Assembly: GCA_004208945.1 (NCBI GenBank)
Contig: SGPE01000008.1
Location: 310,001-374,000, forward strand
DNA length: 64,000 nucleotides
From: Pseudoalteromonas sp. CO133X
Lineage (GTDB): Bacteria; Pseudomonadota; Gammaproteobacteria; Enterobacterales; Alteromonadaceae
Reading direction: 5' to 3'
The translations under genes were made by a program, and so were the position numbers. Positions 19,766-29,347 of the stretch are shown piece after piece. The notes beneath the pieces are model-generated. The model saw only the letters and a program-made list of their open reading frames with translations. It ran no database searches and was not told the DNA's origin. Position 1 is the stretch's first letter. Each line of letters begins with the position of its first letter.

Positions 19766-19797
19766 AAAGCCGCTACCCTGTGTAGCGGTTTTTTTAT
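19766..19797 (+). terminator. Rho-independent terminator after recA
   Basis: The arms CCGCTAC (19770-19776) and GTAGCGG (19782-19788) are followed by a run of seven or more T. Confidence 0.88.
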
Positions 19798-19830
19798 GGT
19801 TGAAATAGTCTGTGGTCGTGTTGTTTATTT

Positions 19831-20206
19831 GACTGGTCGCCGGGATAAACCCGCTGCTACAAGATGGCGTAGTCGCGATTTTATATCTCGCTTTAGCTTG
19901 AGTTACTTTTGGGTTGTCGCGGGGTTAACCCGCTGCTACAAGGTGGCGTAGTCGCGATTTTGTATCGCGCTCAAGGTTTAGTTGTGTTTGGATTGTTGCG
20001 GGATAAACCCACTGCTACAAGATGGCGTAGTCGTGATTTTATATCGTGCTCAAGGTTTAGTTGTGTTTGGATTGTTGCGGGATAAACCCACTGCTACAAG
20101 ATGGCGTAGTCGCGATTTTATATCGCGTTTCGGGTTATGTGCTTATTTGAATGCTCGTGGGGTAAACCCGCAGCTACGGGAGCGTAGCTGCGATTTTATA
20201 GCGCGT
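19831..20206. repeat. REP-like array: five units of about 79 bp
   Basis: Five head-to-tail units start near 19831, 19911, 19990, 20069 and 20148. The core word CTGCTAC recurs at 79, 79, 79 and 80 base steps. Units 3 and 4 are nearly identical; unit 5 is diverged and lacks part of the middle. Each unit carries a G-run/C-run palindrome around GGGATAAACCC and a second hairpin, CGCGAT/ATCGCG, after GGCGTAGT. This resembles the REP/BIME palindromes of pseudomonads and related bacteria. It fills most of the gap between recA and the receptor gene and encodes no convincing protein. Confidence 0.85.
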
Positions 20207-20238
20207 TTAATAGGATTATTAAAAACGCTAAAGCAAGA

Positions 20239-22347
20239 TTATAGCTGCCAGTTTAATGACATAGCATAACCGCGTGGTGCACCGTAGTAACCTTGCTCCC
20301 AGAACAAGCTGTGAAGGTATTTCTCATTGGTTACGTTGTTGATATTAAAGTTAACACTCACATTATCATTAATGTCATAGGTTGCCATCAGGTTTAGTAA
20401 GCCATAGGCATCTTGTTTTGTAACCGGTACCACACCTGAAGGTTGTGTCGGTTGCACACGTTGCGTGTCATCCTGCCATTGGTAATTTAAACCAAAGGTT
20501 AGGCCATCTATTTGAGGTACTTTCTGGGTTAAAGCAAGTTTAACTTGATTCTCTGGTGTGTAATCTTTTACTAATTCATCACCATCGATATTTAAGTTAC
20601 TATAGCTAAAGCTAGCACTAAGCGTGTCGTTGAGTCGGCCACTCATTTCTATTTCAAAACCGTCACTATTGATGCCATCTGCACCATAGTAGCGTGTGTC
20701 ATCTGGTTGAGAACCAGGAACAGCGATAGCTAGGCCTTCTTGCTTAGCATCGAAATACGCAAAGGTGACGAATAAGTTGTCATCAAGTAATTGTGCTTTC
20801 AAGCCGATTTCGCTGCTTTTACCTGTGATTGGATCTAGGTAATCTCCGTTAATATCACGCTCTGTTTGTGGTACAAAAGTTTCTGTGTAGCTTGCATATG
20901 TAGAGAAACGTTCGTTAATGTCATACACTACACCGTAATAAGGTACAGTTTGATCACTGTCTTTATCTTTCGCTTTTCCATATGACTCGCCCTCAGTTTC
21001 CCAGTTTACATGGCTAACACCCGCTAAGAAACTCAGTGAGTCTGTGGCACGAATTCGTGTAGAAATATAAGCAGAACGCTGACGACTCGTAATATCAGCA
21101 CCTGTTAAACCATCATCAAATGTCGGTGTGGGTGCTGTGCCATCCCAACCACCTAGTTCAGGCATGCGAGGGAAGCCATTTTCATTATCATAAAGAGACA
21201 TATCATCGTTATCCATATCCGCTTGATTTACACCAAACGATAGGTCGTGCTCCATGCCAAATAGATTAAACTTACCTGTTGCATAGATATCTAAAATATC
21301 GTGCTTATCTTTATGGTCATACTCGCTTGCGTAACCAATTAAGCCTAAACCTGTTTCTCTATCAGGTGTTTTATAGACATAAAAAAGCTCTGAATCTTGC
21401 TCATTTTCTAAGTGCGCATAGCTTGCTTTTAAGAACCAAGTATTCGTAATTGCTTGTTCAATTGATAAGAACAACTGCTCTGTTGTGTTGTTCCAGTAAG
21501 ACCAGTCAGATGCTGTACTGGTTGATTCATCAAAATTAGTTGCCGAGCCATCGCTATAATAAAGAGGGAGTGCCCCCCATAATGGGCTATCTGCATCTTT
21601 TTTCTGGTTAACGTAGTTAGCCGTTACTACCGTGCTATCCGTTAACTGGCCTTCGTAAGCAAGGTAGTAAATTGTTTTATCTTGCTCATAGCGGTCAAGA
21701 TAAGACTCTGCTTTATGTTTGGTAAATACAGCACGCACAGCGTGATTTTCATTTAGTGCAGTTGATGCATCAAGCTCTAAGCGTTTGCTATCCCAAGAGC
21801 CGTACGATACAGATGCATTGACTTGTGTTTGATAAGTTGGGCGTTTTAAAACCATATTAACAGTTGCAGATGGGTTACCAGCACCTGTCATTAAACCATT
21901 GGCGCCGCGGACAATTTCAACGCTATCGAAAATTGAAGTATCTAAAGTTCCCTGGATAGAGCCGTTGTCTTGTGGCATACCCATGCCGTTAACCTGAAAG
22001 TTTGTTATCTCAAAACCACGTGCTTTAAAGTAGGTACGATCAGTTTCAATTTGCTCAACAGTGACACCTGGTGTACTTTCAAGAACTGAGTTCAGATCAT
22101 CAAGTGAAAAGTCATTCATTAATGCACGAGATACAACAGAGATAGACTGGGGAGTTTCTTTTATTGTTAGTCCAAGTTTTGTTGCAGATTGCGCTTCTTC
22201 AGTAATGTAGTTTTTATGATGCTGACCATAAACAGCTATTTTTTCAATAGGTTGTTCTTTTTCTTGTGCAGCGAAAGCGTGACCACTTAATAGTGCTGAA
22301 GTCACTAAGCTCAATTGTGAAAGGCGCAAAAATTTAGTTGATGACAT
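20239..22347 (-). CDS. TonB-dependent siderophore receptor
   Basis: The 702-residue protein has a signal peptide ending near 'SGHAFAAQEK', a TonB-box-like 'IEKIAVYGQ', a plug domain ('KETPQSISVVSRALMND', 'FDSVEIVRGANGLMTGAG', 'NPSATVNMVLKRPT') and a 22-strand barrel closing with '...YAMSLNWQL' (terminal hydrophobic plus Leu). The plug motifs are those of the ferric-siderophore receptor subfamily. The ligand cannot be named. The start is ATG 22347 with GGGA upstream, in preference to 22368. No Fur box was clearly recognised in the 150-base gap to the porin gene. Confidence 0.88.
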   Translation of the reverse strand: MSSTKFLRLSQLSLVTSALLSGHAFAAQEKEQPIEKIAVYGQHHKNYITEEAQSATKLGLTIKETPQSISVVSRALMNDFSLDDLNSVLESTPGVTVEQIETDRTYFKARGFEITNFQVNGMGMPQDNGSIQGTLDTSIFDSVEIVRGANGLMTGAGNPSATVNMVLKRPTYQTQVNASVSYGSWDSKRLELDASTALNENHAVRAVFTKHKAESYLDRYEQDKTIYYLAYEGQLTDSTVVTANYVNQKKDADSPLWGALPLYYSDGSATNFDESTSTASDWSYWNNTTEQLFLSIEQAITNTWFLKASYAHLENEQDSELFYVYKTPDRETGLGLIGYASEYDHKDKHDILDIYATGKFNLFGMEHDLSFGVNQADMDNDDMSLYDNENGFPRMPELGGWDGTAPTPTFDDGLTGADITSRQRSAYISTRIRATDSLSFLAGVSHVNWETEGESYGKAKDKDSDQTVPYYGVVYDINERFSTYASYTETFVPQTERDINGDYLDPITGKSSEIGLKAQLLDDNLFVTFAYFDAKQEGLAIAVPGSQPDDTRYYGADGINSDGFEIEMSGRLNDTLSASFSYSNLNIDGDELVKDYTPENQVKLALTQKVPQIDGLTFGLNYQWQDDTQRVQPTQPSGVVPVTKQDAYGLLNLMATYDINDNVSVNFNINNVTNEKYLHSLFWEQGYYGAPRGYAMSLNWQL

Positions 22348-22450
22348 GCAAATTCCCAAATAGTTCAATTCAGATTGTAAATTAATGCGTAATGTAATCT
22401 AAATGAAAATGGTTTGCAATTAGGTTTATCGGTGTTGGCTTAAAATAAAC

Positions 22451-22473
22451 AAAAAAAGCGGCCGAGGCCGCTT
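22451..22473 (-). terminator. Rho-independent terminator of the DcaP-like gene
   Basis: AAGCGGCC and GGCCGCTT flank a 2-base centre; on the minus strand the hairpin is followed by a run of T, 24 bases after the stop codon. Confidence 0.8.
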
Positions 22474-22496
22474 CAGGAAGTAAAACTGATTAAGGA

Positions 22497-23666
22497 TTAA
22501 AAAACGTATTTTGCAGAGAACTGCAAACGATCCATATCGCCATCTGTGCCACTTTCTAGTTCACGCTCAGCATGTTTATATTCAACACCAAACGTAAGCT
22601 TTTTAACAGGCGAGTATAAGATGTTTGCACTATAGCTTTGACTCGTTTCTGTAGGGTCGCCAGAGATTGCAAATAAGTCACTATTATTGTCAGCAGAGAA
22701 GAATGAATAAAGGAATGTTGAACGCCATTGGCTATTCCAATGTTGCTGATAGGCAATAAAGCCTGATGTTGAATCAATGGCATCAAGATCATCACCATCA
22801 AGCACGGCACCATGAGCAACATTTAAACCCACGTAGCGACCTAAGCCTGAGCCCTGTGTAAGCATAAATTTAAGGTTGTTTTGACCAAAGTTTACTTTAC
22901 CAGACGCGCTAATACCAAATGAAGACTCATCGGCATCAATACCATTCTTTTTATAGGTTAATTGGCGTGCAAGACCTGTCACAACTAACTCACCCCAGTC
23001 CGCTTTGTGAGTATAACGGGCTGTAAAATCAGGCATTGCGGCATCATCGGTTGCTACGCGAGCACCACCTTGAGTGGTAATGGTACTTTCAGGGTTTTCG
23101 ATTGAAAAAGACCAACTACCCGTTGTGTATCTTGCCTGAGCTTGGCGAGCAAACACAGTACCTTCTGCTGGGCCAACAAAATCAAGGGTTTCTGGAAGAG
23201 CTCCTACGTTTTGGAAGTTCGACCATGCTTGACCGAATAACCAACCGTCATACGTGACATAGGCTTGTCGGATACGTGGTGCATATGAATTAGTAACGCG
23301 CTCATTACCACCTGGTGCAGATGCTAAAAAGTCGATCTCAATTTTTGTATTTATCGTTTTTCCGTTATCTAATTTGGTTGCGGTACCAAAGTTGAAGCGA
23401 GATTGGCGAGCATGCATATCAAAGACAGCATCATTGTCTGTATCAGGTCCAACAGGAGTCGTACTTGGCACGTAAAAATCGCGACCAACGCTTGAACCAT
23501 CAGGGATACCTGATGAGTAATCACTCCACATTGCATCGAGTTTTACATAACCGCCATAGGTGATATCAGTATTACCTATGGTGGCTGCGTGTGCTGTGCC
23601 TGTCAGCGCACAAAGTACTGCTGATGCAGTTAATGTCTTCAGGGCTGTTACTTTTGTTGTTGTCAT
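22497..23666 (-). CDS. DcaP-like outer-membrane porin
   Basis: The 389-residue protein has a signal peptide cleaved after 'LTGTAHA', then barrel strands with alternating hydrophobics: 'TYGGYVKLDAMWSDYSSG', 'HARQSRFNFGTATK', 'APRIRQAYVTYDGWLFGQAW' and a terminal 'LQFSAKYVF' ending in Phe, as expected for BAM recognition. The order matches the DcaP-like trimeric porins reported to take up organic acids and other small anions. The start is ATG 23666 with CAGGA upstream. It is divergent from acs, and the gap between them contains candidate operators. Confidence 0.8.
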   Translation of the reverse strand: MTTTKVTALKTLTASAVLCALTGTAHAATIGNTDITYGGYVKLDAMWSDYSSGIPDGSSVGRDFYVPSTTPVGPDTDNDAVFDMHARQSRFNFGTATKLDNGKTINTKIEIDFLASAPGGNERVTNSYAPRIRQAYVTYDGWLFGQAWSNFQNVGALPETLDFVGPAEGTVFARQAQARYTTGSWSFSIENPESTITTQGGARVATDDAAMPDFTARYTHKADWGELVVTGLARQLTYKKNGIDADESSFGISASGKVNFGQNNLKFMLTQGSGLGRYVGLNVAHGAVLDGDDLDAIDSTSGFIAYQQHWNSQWRSTFLYSFFSADNNSDLFAISGDPTETSQSYSANILYSPVKKLTFGVEYKHAERELESGTDGDMDRLQFSAKYVF

Positions 23667-23971
23667 AATGTGTATTCCTGTCAAAGCTACTTGTATGTTG
23701 TTGTATCACTGTTGTTTAAGAAGTGATTTCTCTCAATTATCTATTGGTCTATTAGACTAAGGTGGTACTAATACTAAGTGAGCAACAAAGTTTGTTTAAA
23801 TTAAGGTAGTTAGTCAGATGTATTAGTACATTGGACTTGATTATAGAAGGTGATTACGAAGTTTTTTGTTTATTGGTGAGATATACAACTAAGGTCTAAT
23901 ATTTTAAGTCGCTTTGCTGAGTGATCCTTGAAGTAAGCCTTTGGCAAGTAATTAACATGGAGACGACAACA
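23667..23971. promoter_or_regulatory. Divergent control region porin/acs with candidate shared operator
   Basis: This 305-base AT-rich gap holds a palindrome, GTCTA-T-TAGAC (23747-23757), continuing into TATTAGACTAAGG (23750-23762), and a reversed related site, AAGGTCTAATATT (23891-23903). An 11-mer, TATTAGACTAA, recurs exactly at 35554-35564, upstream of the symporter operon. I see no unambiguous -35/-10 pair. Confidence 0.45.
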
Positions 23972-25912
23972 ATGTCACAAAGTATCTATCCAGTTCCAGC
24001 GCATATCAAGAATGCAGCACTCGTTGATAACGATAAATATAATACACTGTATAAGCAATCTATTGATGACCCAGAAGGATTCTGGCGAGAGCACGGTAAA
24101 CGTCTTGATTGGTCGACCCCTTATAATAAAGTGAAGAACACGTCATTTGATAAAGGTCACATTAATATTCGTTGGTATGAAGACGGACAATTGAACGCCT
24201 CTTATAACTGTATCGACCGTCACCTTGCTAAAAATGCAAACAAAACAGCCCTAATTTGGGAAGGTGATAACCCTGAACAAAGCGAAAACATTAGCTATCA
24301 AAAGCTGCATGATGAAGTAGCAAAACTCGCCAATGGCCTTAAAAAGTTAGGTGTTTCTAAAGGTGATCGCGTCGCGATTTATATGCCAATGACTCCACAA
24401 GCTATTTATGCAATGCAAGCATGTGCGCGTATTGGTGCCATTCACTCTGTTGTATTTGGTGGTTTCTCTCCGTCAGCAATTGCTGATCGAATTAACGACT
24501 CAGGCGCTAAGGTTGTAATTACATCTGATGAAGGTCGTCGCGCAGGTAATTGTGTACCACTTAAAGCAAACGTTGATGAAGCTGTATCGCAAGATTCGGT
24601 AACCAGTGTTGAGCATGTCATCGTGCATCAATTAACAGGTGGCGACGTTGAGTGGAATAGCCATGATGTTTGGTGGCATGACCTAGTAGCGGATTTACCA
24701 CCAGAGTGTGAACCTGAGCCAATGAATGCAGAAGATCCACTTTTCATTCTTTACACTTCAGGTTCAACGGGTCAACCTAAAGGGGTTGTTCATACCACAG
24801 GCGGTTACCTTGTGTATGCATCAATGACCCACGAGTACGTATTTGACTTAAAAGAAGATGATATCTTTTGGTGTAGTGCCGATGTGGGCTGGATCACAGG
24901 TCATAGCTACATTGCATATGGTCCATTAGTTAACGGTTGCACACAGGTTGTTTTTGAAGGTGTGCCGACTTACCCAACAGCGGGCCGTATGGGTGAAGTA
25001 ATTGATAAACACAATGTTACTATTCTATACACCGCACCAACGGCTATCCGTGCTCTGATGGCGAAAGGCGACGAGCCAACGGCCACATCAAAACGTACCA
25101 GTTTACGTATTATGGGATCTGTTGGTGAGCCAATTAACCCTGAAGCGTGGGCGTGGTACTATGAGCATATTGGTAATGAAAATTGCCCAATTGTAGATAC
25201 GTGGTGGCAGACCGAAACTGGCGGTATTATGATCACGCCATTACCGGGTGCAACAGATATGAAGCCAGGTTCGGCAACTCGCCCATTCTTTGGGATTGCT
25301 CCTGCATTGTATGATGCCGAAGGTAATACGCTTGAAGGTGCAGTTGATGGTAACTTAGTTATTTTAGATAGCTGGCCTTCACAAGCGCGAACAGTTTATG
25401 GCGATCATGAACGTTTTGAGCAAACTTATTTCTCAGCATACCCAGGTGTGTATTTTACAGGTGATGGTTGTCGTCGAGACGAAGATGGTTACTACTGGAT
25501 CACTGGTCGTGTTGATGACGTGCTTAACGTATCAGGCCACCGTCTAGGTACAGCTGAAATCGAAAGTGCATTAGTTGCTCACGAAGCAGTTGCCGAAGCG
25601 GCTGTTGTTGGCTATCCACATGACATCAAAGGTCAGGGTATTTACGTGTATATTACACCAAATGAAGGCGTGACTGTCAGTGATGAGTTAACAGCAGAGG
25701 TGCGTAACTGGGTTCGTAAAGAACTAAGCCCAATTGCATCACCAGATATGATCCAATGGTCGCCAGGCCTACCGAAAACACGTTCTGGTAAAATCATGCG
25801 TCGAATTCTACGTAAAATCGCGGCAAATGAGCATCAACAATTAGGTGATACTTCAACATTGGCCGATCCGAGTGTGGTTGATGAGTTAATCGAGAACAGA
25901 TTAAATCGTTAA
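23972..25912 (+). CDS. acs: Acetyl-CoA synthetase
   Basis: Acs converts acetate, ATP and CoA to acetyl-CoA, AMP and PPi. The 646-residue protein has the ATP loop '[14 protein letters not shown]', '[10 protein letters not shown]', the hinge region '[18 protein letters not shown]' and the C-terminal '[11 protein letters not shown]' whose lysine is the acetylation-controlled catalytic residue. The frame opens at 23921, but ATG 23972 with GGAG nine bases upstream gives the family start 'MSQSIYP'. The neighbouring response regulator is of the type that activates acs in Vibrio and Pseudomonas. Confidence 0.96.
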   Translation: MSQSIYPVPAHIKNAALVDNDKYNTLYKQSIDDPEGFWREHGKRLDWSTPYNKVKNTSFDKGHINIRWYEDGQLNASYNCIDRHLAKNANKTALIWEGDNPEQSENISYQKLHDEVAKLANGLKKLGVSKGDRVAIYMPMTPQAIYAMQACARIGAIHSVVFGGFSPSAIADRINDSGAKVVITSDEGRRAGNCVPLKANVDEAVSQDSVTSVEHVIVHQLTGGDVEWNSHDVWWHDLVADLPPECEPEPMNAEDPLFILYTSGSTGQPKGVVHTTGGYLVYASMTHEYVFDLKEDDIFWCSADVGWITGHSYIAYGPLVNGCTQVVFEGVPTYPTAGRMGEVIDKHNVTILYTAPTAIRALMAKGDEPTATSKRTSLRIMGSVGEPINPEAWAWYYEHIGNENCPIVDTWWQTETGGIMITPLPGATDMKPGSATRPFFGIAPALYDAEGNTLEGAVDGNLVILDSWPSQARTVYGDHERFEQTYFSAYPGVYFTGDGCRRDEDGYYWITGRVDDVLNVSGHRLGTAEIESALVAHEAVAEAAVVGYPHDIKGQGIYVYITPNEGVTVSDELTAEVRNWVRKELSPIASPDMIQWSPGLPKTRSGKIMRRILRKIAANEHQQLGDTSTLADPSVVDELIENRLNR

Positions 25913-26008
25913 AAATGCGTTAAAAACTTGATTAGAAGTTGATTCTAAACGTAGTATATCGGCTGTCACTTAGAAATAGGTGTCAGCCGAATTTATTAGG
26001 AGTGAACC

Positions 26009-26662
26009 ATGAGTCAGTTTTTAATAGCGGACGATCATCCGTTATTTCGTGAAGCGCTGAAAGGGGCATTGAGTGCTAAGTTCGCTGATTTAGAAGTGTT
26101 TGAATCGGAAAACTTTGATACCACATTGCAAGTGCTTAGCGAACAAGAAGATCTTGATATTCTACTGCTAGACCTTCACATGCCAGGTAATGGCGATTTA
26201 TACGGCCTTATTCGTATTCGCGAAGACTATCCAAGCTTACCCATAGCTGTGGTATCAGGTAGTGAAGACATTAATATTGTTTCTAAAGTGATGGGATATG
26301 GTGCGATGGGGTTTATACCTAAATCATCGTCATCAGATGACATTGCCATAGCTATTAACCATATTCTTGAAGGGGATGTATGGTTACCCACAGAGCTTAA
26401 AGATAAAGTCGCCGCGGTTGATGGCGAAGACAAAGAAATAGCCGCTCAGGTGGCATCGTTAACGCCACAACAATATAAAGTGTTGCAGTACTTACACGAA
26501 GGCTTATTAAACAAACAAATCGCTTATGAATTACATATTTCTGAGGCCACGGTAAAAGCACATATCACCGCTATTTTCAGAAAACTTGGTGTATATAACC
26601 GTACTCAAGCGGTCCTTATTGCCTCAAAACTTCAACTTGATCCTATTGAGTCGAACTCGTAA
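26009..26662 (+). CDS. crbR: LuxR-family response regulator, CrbR-like
   Basis: The 217-residue protein has a receiver domain ('IADDHPLFREAL' acidic pocket; phospho-Asp in 'ILLLDLHMPG'; 'IPKSS' lysine) and a C-terminal NarL/LuxR helix-turn-helix ('LTPQQYKVLQYLHEGLLNKQ', 'ISEATVKAHITAIFRKLGV'). It follows acs by 96 bases on the same strand. With the transporter-fused kinase at 31976-35416 it resembles the CrbS/CrbR pair that turns on acs during the acetate switch. The symbol is by context and domain type, not by alignment. RBS AGGAG is eight bases before the ATG. Confidence 0.75.
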   Translation: MSQFLIADDHPLFREALKGALSAKFADLEVFESENFDTTLQVLSEQEDLDILLLDLHMPGNGDLYGLIRIREDYPSLPIAVVSGSEDINIVSKVMGYGAMGFIPKSSSSDDIAIAINHILEGDVWLPTELKDKVAAVDGEDKEIAAQVASLTPQQYKVLQYLHEGLLNKQIAYELHISEATVKAHITAIFRKLGVYNRTQAVLIASKLQLDPIESNS

Positions 26663-26680
26663 TTAGATAATAAAAATAAT

Positions 26681-26702
26681 AAAGAGGCGGTTAGCCTCTT
26701 CA
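26681..26702. terminator. Terminator between crbR-like gene and purU
   Basis: The arms AAGAGGC (26682-26688) and GCCTCTT (26694-26700) lie between two converging genes with A/T-rich flanks; the T run on the plus strand is short. Confidence 0.65.
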
Positions 26703-26712
26703 TTAAAATAAC

Positions 26713-27552
26713 TTAAGCAAATACCACGGTGCGATTACCGTTAATAAACAGTTTGTGCTCAGAGGCTAACTGTAAGGCTTTGCAAAAAACAGTTTTTTCT
26801 ACATCTTTCCCCATTTTTGCCATCATTTCTGCGGTATCAGCATGACTAACATGGGTTATATCTTGCAAAATAATTGGCCCTTCATCGAGTTCATTATTAA
26901 CAAAGTGAGCTGTTGCACCAATGATTTTTACGCCACGCTCAAAAGCCTGATGATAGGGTTTTGCACCGATAAATGCCGGTAAAAATGAGTGGTGGATATT
27001 GATTATTTTCCCTTCAAAGCGAGCGACAAACTCAGGGCTTAAAATTCGCATATACTTAGCAAGGCCAATAATATCAGGTTGGTAGCTGGCAATTAGGTCA
27101 CCCACTTGCTGATCGTGCTCTGCACGGCTCAACCCCTCATGAGAAACAACATGAAATGGTACATCAAAACCGGCTGCCAAAGGGGCTAAGTCTGGATAGT
27201 TTGCGATAACGGCCAATACTTCAATATTCAAAGCTTTTTCAAATTGTTTGAGTAAAACACCACCCAAACAATGTGCTTCTTTAGTGGCAAGCAGTACAAC
27301 TTTGGTTTTCTCGCTGCTATGCAGTGCAAGCTCAGCACCATCTGGAAGTAGGGTTGCAAGGCTAGGTAAAAAGTTATCTGACACAGTGCCACTTAACTCA
27401 GTACGCATAAAAAAGCGCTTGGCGTCTTTATCAACAAACTCATTATTACGTGTGATGTTTAAATTATGCTCATGACAAAGGCCTGTGATTTTGGCAATTA
27501 AGCCAACATCATCATCGCATTGCGTGGTTAAAATCGTGTTCATAGTCCTCAT
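26713..27552 (-). CDS. purU: Formyltetrahydrofolate deformylase
   Basis: PurU hydrolyses 10-formyl-THF to formate and THF, balancing one-carbon pools. The 279-residue protein has an N-terminal ACT domain ('CDDDVGLIAKITGLCHEHNL', 'FFMRTEL') and a formyltransferase fold with 'YMRILSPEFVARFEGKIINI', 'HHSFLPAFIGAKPYHQAF' and 'IIGATAHFVNNELDEGPII', including the catalytic Asn/His/Asp set. The start at 27552 has GGGA five bases upstream; ATG 27543 is possible but its SD is too close. It converges on the response regulator. Confidence 0.94.
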   Translation of the reverse strand: MRTMNTILTTQCDDDVGLIAKITGLCHEHNLNITRNNEFVDKDAKRFFMRTELSGTVSDNFLPSLATLLPDGAELALHSSEKTKVVLLATKEAHCLGGVLLKQFEKALNIEVLAVIANYPDLAPLAAGFDVPFHVVSHEGLSRAEHDQQVGDLIASYQPDIIGLAKYMRILSPEFVARFEGKIINIHHSFLPAFIGAKPYHQAFERGVKIIGATAHFVNNELDEGPIILQDITHVSHADTAEMMAKMGKDVEKTVFCKALQLASEHKLFINGNRTVVFA

Positions 27553-27891
27553 TCTAATCCCGTTTGTGTGGCCTTTATTATTTGCTAATTTTTAAGTGCT
27601 GCATAGCGCAATTTTAACTATCTAATAATTAATTTAAGAAAAGCCGAACTCTCTTTGCTGTATTACAAAGTGTAATGATTATTAGTTATTTGTGGAAAAG
27701 TGAAGTAGTTATTTTATAAGTGTGATTTTTTGTCCATAATTTTTATTAAATACGTAGCTTTGCACATCTTTCTATACGTTTTTTAACAGTTTGGTAAGTA
27801 ACTGTAAATCAAGGTAATAGTTTGTAAAATATGAAATTTTTCTGATCTTTTCTAGTCCAAAGGGAGCATTAAAATAATAAGGAAAAACTTC
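27553..27891. other. AT-rich intergenic region, no gene seen
   Basis: This divergent gap between purU and the lipoprotein gene is strongly AT-rich with many short T runs. No ORF with a start site, no hairpin and no repeat was identified. It must contain two promoters, but I cannot place them with confidence. AAGGA precedes the next start by eight bases. Confidence 0.5.
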
Positions 27892-29253
27892 ATGAAAAGC
27901 ACTTTGCTTAAAACAATAACGGCCTCTAGTCTGATCTGTGTACTTACTGCATGCTCAAGTGACGATAGTAGTGGCAGTGATAGTGGTTATGTACAACTTT
28001 ATAATGGCTCATATAACAGCCCTTATACTCGCTTATTTGTAGATGATACCGAGCGATCGGGGACTAATTTTGGAGATGTATCAACCCGTCATAATTACAG
28101 CTCTGGTGAATATGAGTTGAGCTTTGAATATATTGATGCGAATGATAGTTACATCACAATTAATGAAGACACGATTAATATTAAAAATGACTATACTCAG
28201 TTAGTTGTTATGAATGGTGATTTTGCAGAGCCAACTTTTACTGAACTGAGTATTCCAACATCTGCCGATGAAGACGACTTTAATCTCGGCTTTTTCAATA
28301 TTGTGGGTGAAGATAATTTATACGATGTTTATATTGCAACGGACGATGGTCTATTCGATACAGCAGAGCTCATTAGTACCTCGCCATATCTTACAGTACC
28401 GGAACTTTCGACTTTAGAGGAGGGCTACTACACACTTTATGTTACCTTGAGTGGCAGTACAGATGTCATTTTTGCCTCGCCTACTGTGTATTTTAATGAT
28501 GAAGCCAGCTATGTTGCGATGATACGCCCAAGTTATGCGACTGAAGAGGATGGTATAACCCTTGATGTTGTAACAGCAAGTAACTCTGTTACTCAGCTTA
28601 ATCACCAAGACGCCGAAGGTCAGCTGCGTTTTATAAATACAATTGATGACTACCCACAAACACAATTTAAGATAACGCGCGGAACAACAACCAACAACAC
28701 AGAGGTTGTTGCAAGTGATCAGTATTCAAACTACATCAATATGTCACCTAATAGCTACAGTGTCGCTATGCTAGATGAGGCCGGAGATAAAATCGTTGAT
28801 AACTTTTTACTGACTCTGGAACGCGAGCAAAGTGCTGTGGGCGTATTTTATAAAGATAAAGAGTACGGCCCGCGTATGATGACACTTGAAGAGAACTTAA
28901 CTCCAAGTAGTTACAGCCATGCTGTGACAGTCGTGAATTTGATTGACAGTTACGCAGGGCAGAATATCGATGAGGTTGACGTGTATTTCACGCTCAATGG
29001 GGAAACAGTTGAAGACACGAGTAATGTTATTGATGGTATCGATCAATATGATCAAGAAGAACAAGTCGTAGATAATGAGATTTACACCACCTATGTTGTA
29101 TTTGAAGATAATGGGCAACAAATTGTTTTACTCCAACAAAGTGATATGGATTTTACCAAAGAAGGCAATTACATTTTGATTATAGAGCATGATGATGCCG
29201 CAGATTCAGGCTTTAAAATGACATTAGAGCGAACTGTCACCGAACAATCTTAA
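27892..29253 (+). CDS. Lipoprotein with DUF4397-like beta domains
   Basis: The 453-residue product has a lipoprotein signal ending in 'LICVLTACSS', then an Asp/Ser-rich stretch. Repeated beta modules follow, with the pattern 'GYVQLYNGSYNSPYTRLFVD', 'LGFFNIVGEDNLYDVYIA', 'GQLRFINTIDDYPQTQFKI' and 'HAVTVVNLIDSYAGQNID'. Each starts with an 'R/L-x-x-N' strand and resembles the DUF4397 repeat of secreted proteins, giving about four modules. It is acidic and probably anchored to the outer membrane. Ligand and role are unknown. It stands between purU and the DUF2339 gene, inside the acetate-gene neighbourhood but without obvious link to it. Confidence 0.65.
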   Translation: MKSTLLKTITASSLICVLTACSSDDSSGSDSGYVQLYNGSYNSPYTRLFVDDTERSGTNFGDVSTRHNYSSGEYELSFEYIDANDSYITINEDTINIKNDYTQLVVMNGDFAEPTFTELSIPTSADEDDFNLGFFNIVGEDNLYDVYIATDDGLFDTAELISTSPYLTVPELSTLEEGYYTLYVTLSGSTDVIFASPTVYFNDEASYVAMIRPSYATEEDGITLDVVTASNSVTQLNHQDAEGQLRFINTIDDYPQTQFKITRGTTTNNTEVVASDQYSNYINMSPNSYSVAMLDEAGDKIVDNFLLTLEREQSAVGVFYKDKEYGPRMMTLEENLTPSSYSHAVTVVNLIDSYAGQNIDEVDVYFTLNGETVEDTSNVIDGIDQYDQEEQVVDNEIYTTYVVFEDNGQQIVLLQQSDMDFTKEGNYILIIEHDDAADSGFKMTLERTVTEQS

Positions 29254-29347
29254 CAGGTTTGACGCAGTACCTTCGTTGCTTTACTCATGGCAAATGTTTA
29301 TTGTATAAATAATTAGAGCGTTTGCTTTATGGAAACAAGGATGATGT

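Noticed and set aside
19831..20206. Possible CRISPR array
   Set aside because: The repeats are about 79 bp, contiguous and similar throughout, with no short identical repeat alternating with unique spacers and no cas genes nearby.
19982..20269. 95-residue plus-strand ORF inside the REP array
   Set aside because: It is formed by translation of the repeats themselves and has no ribosome binding site or conserved pattern.
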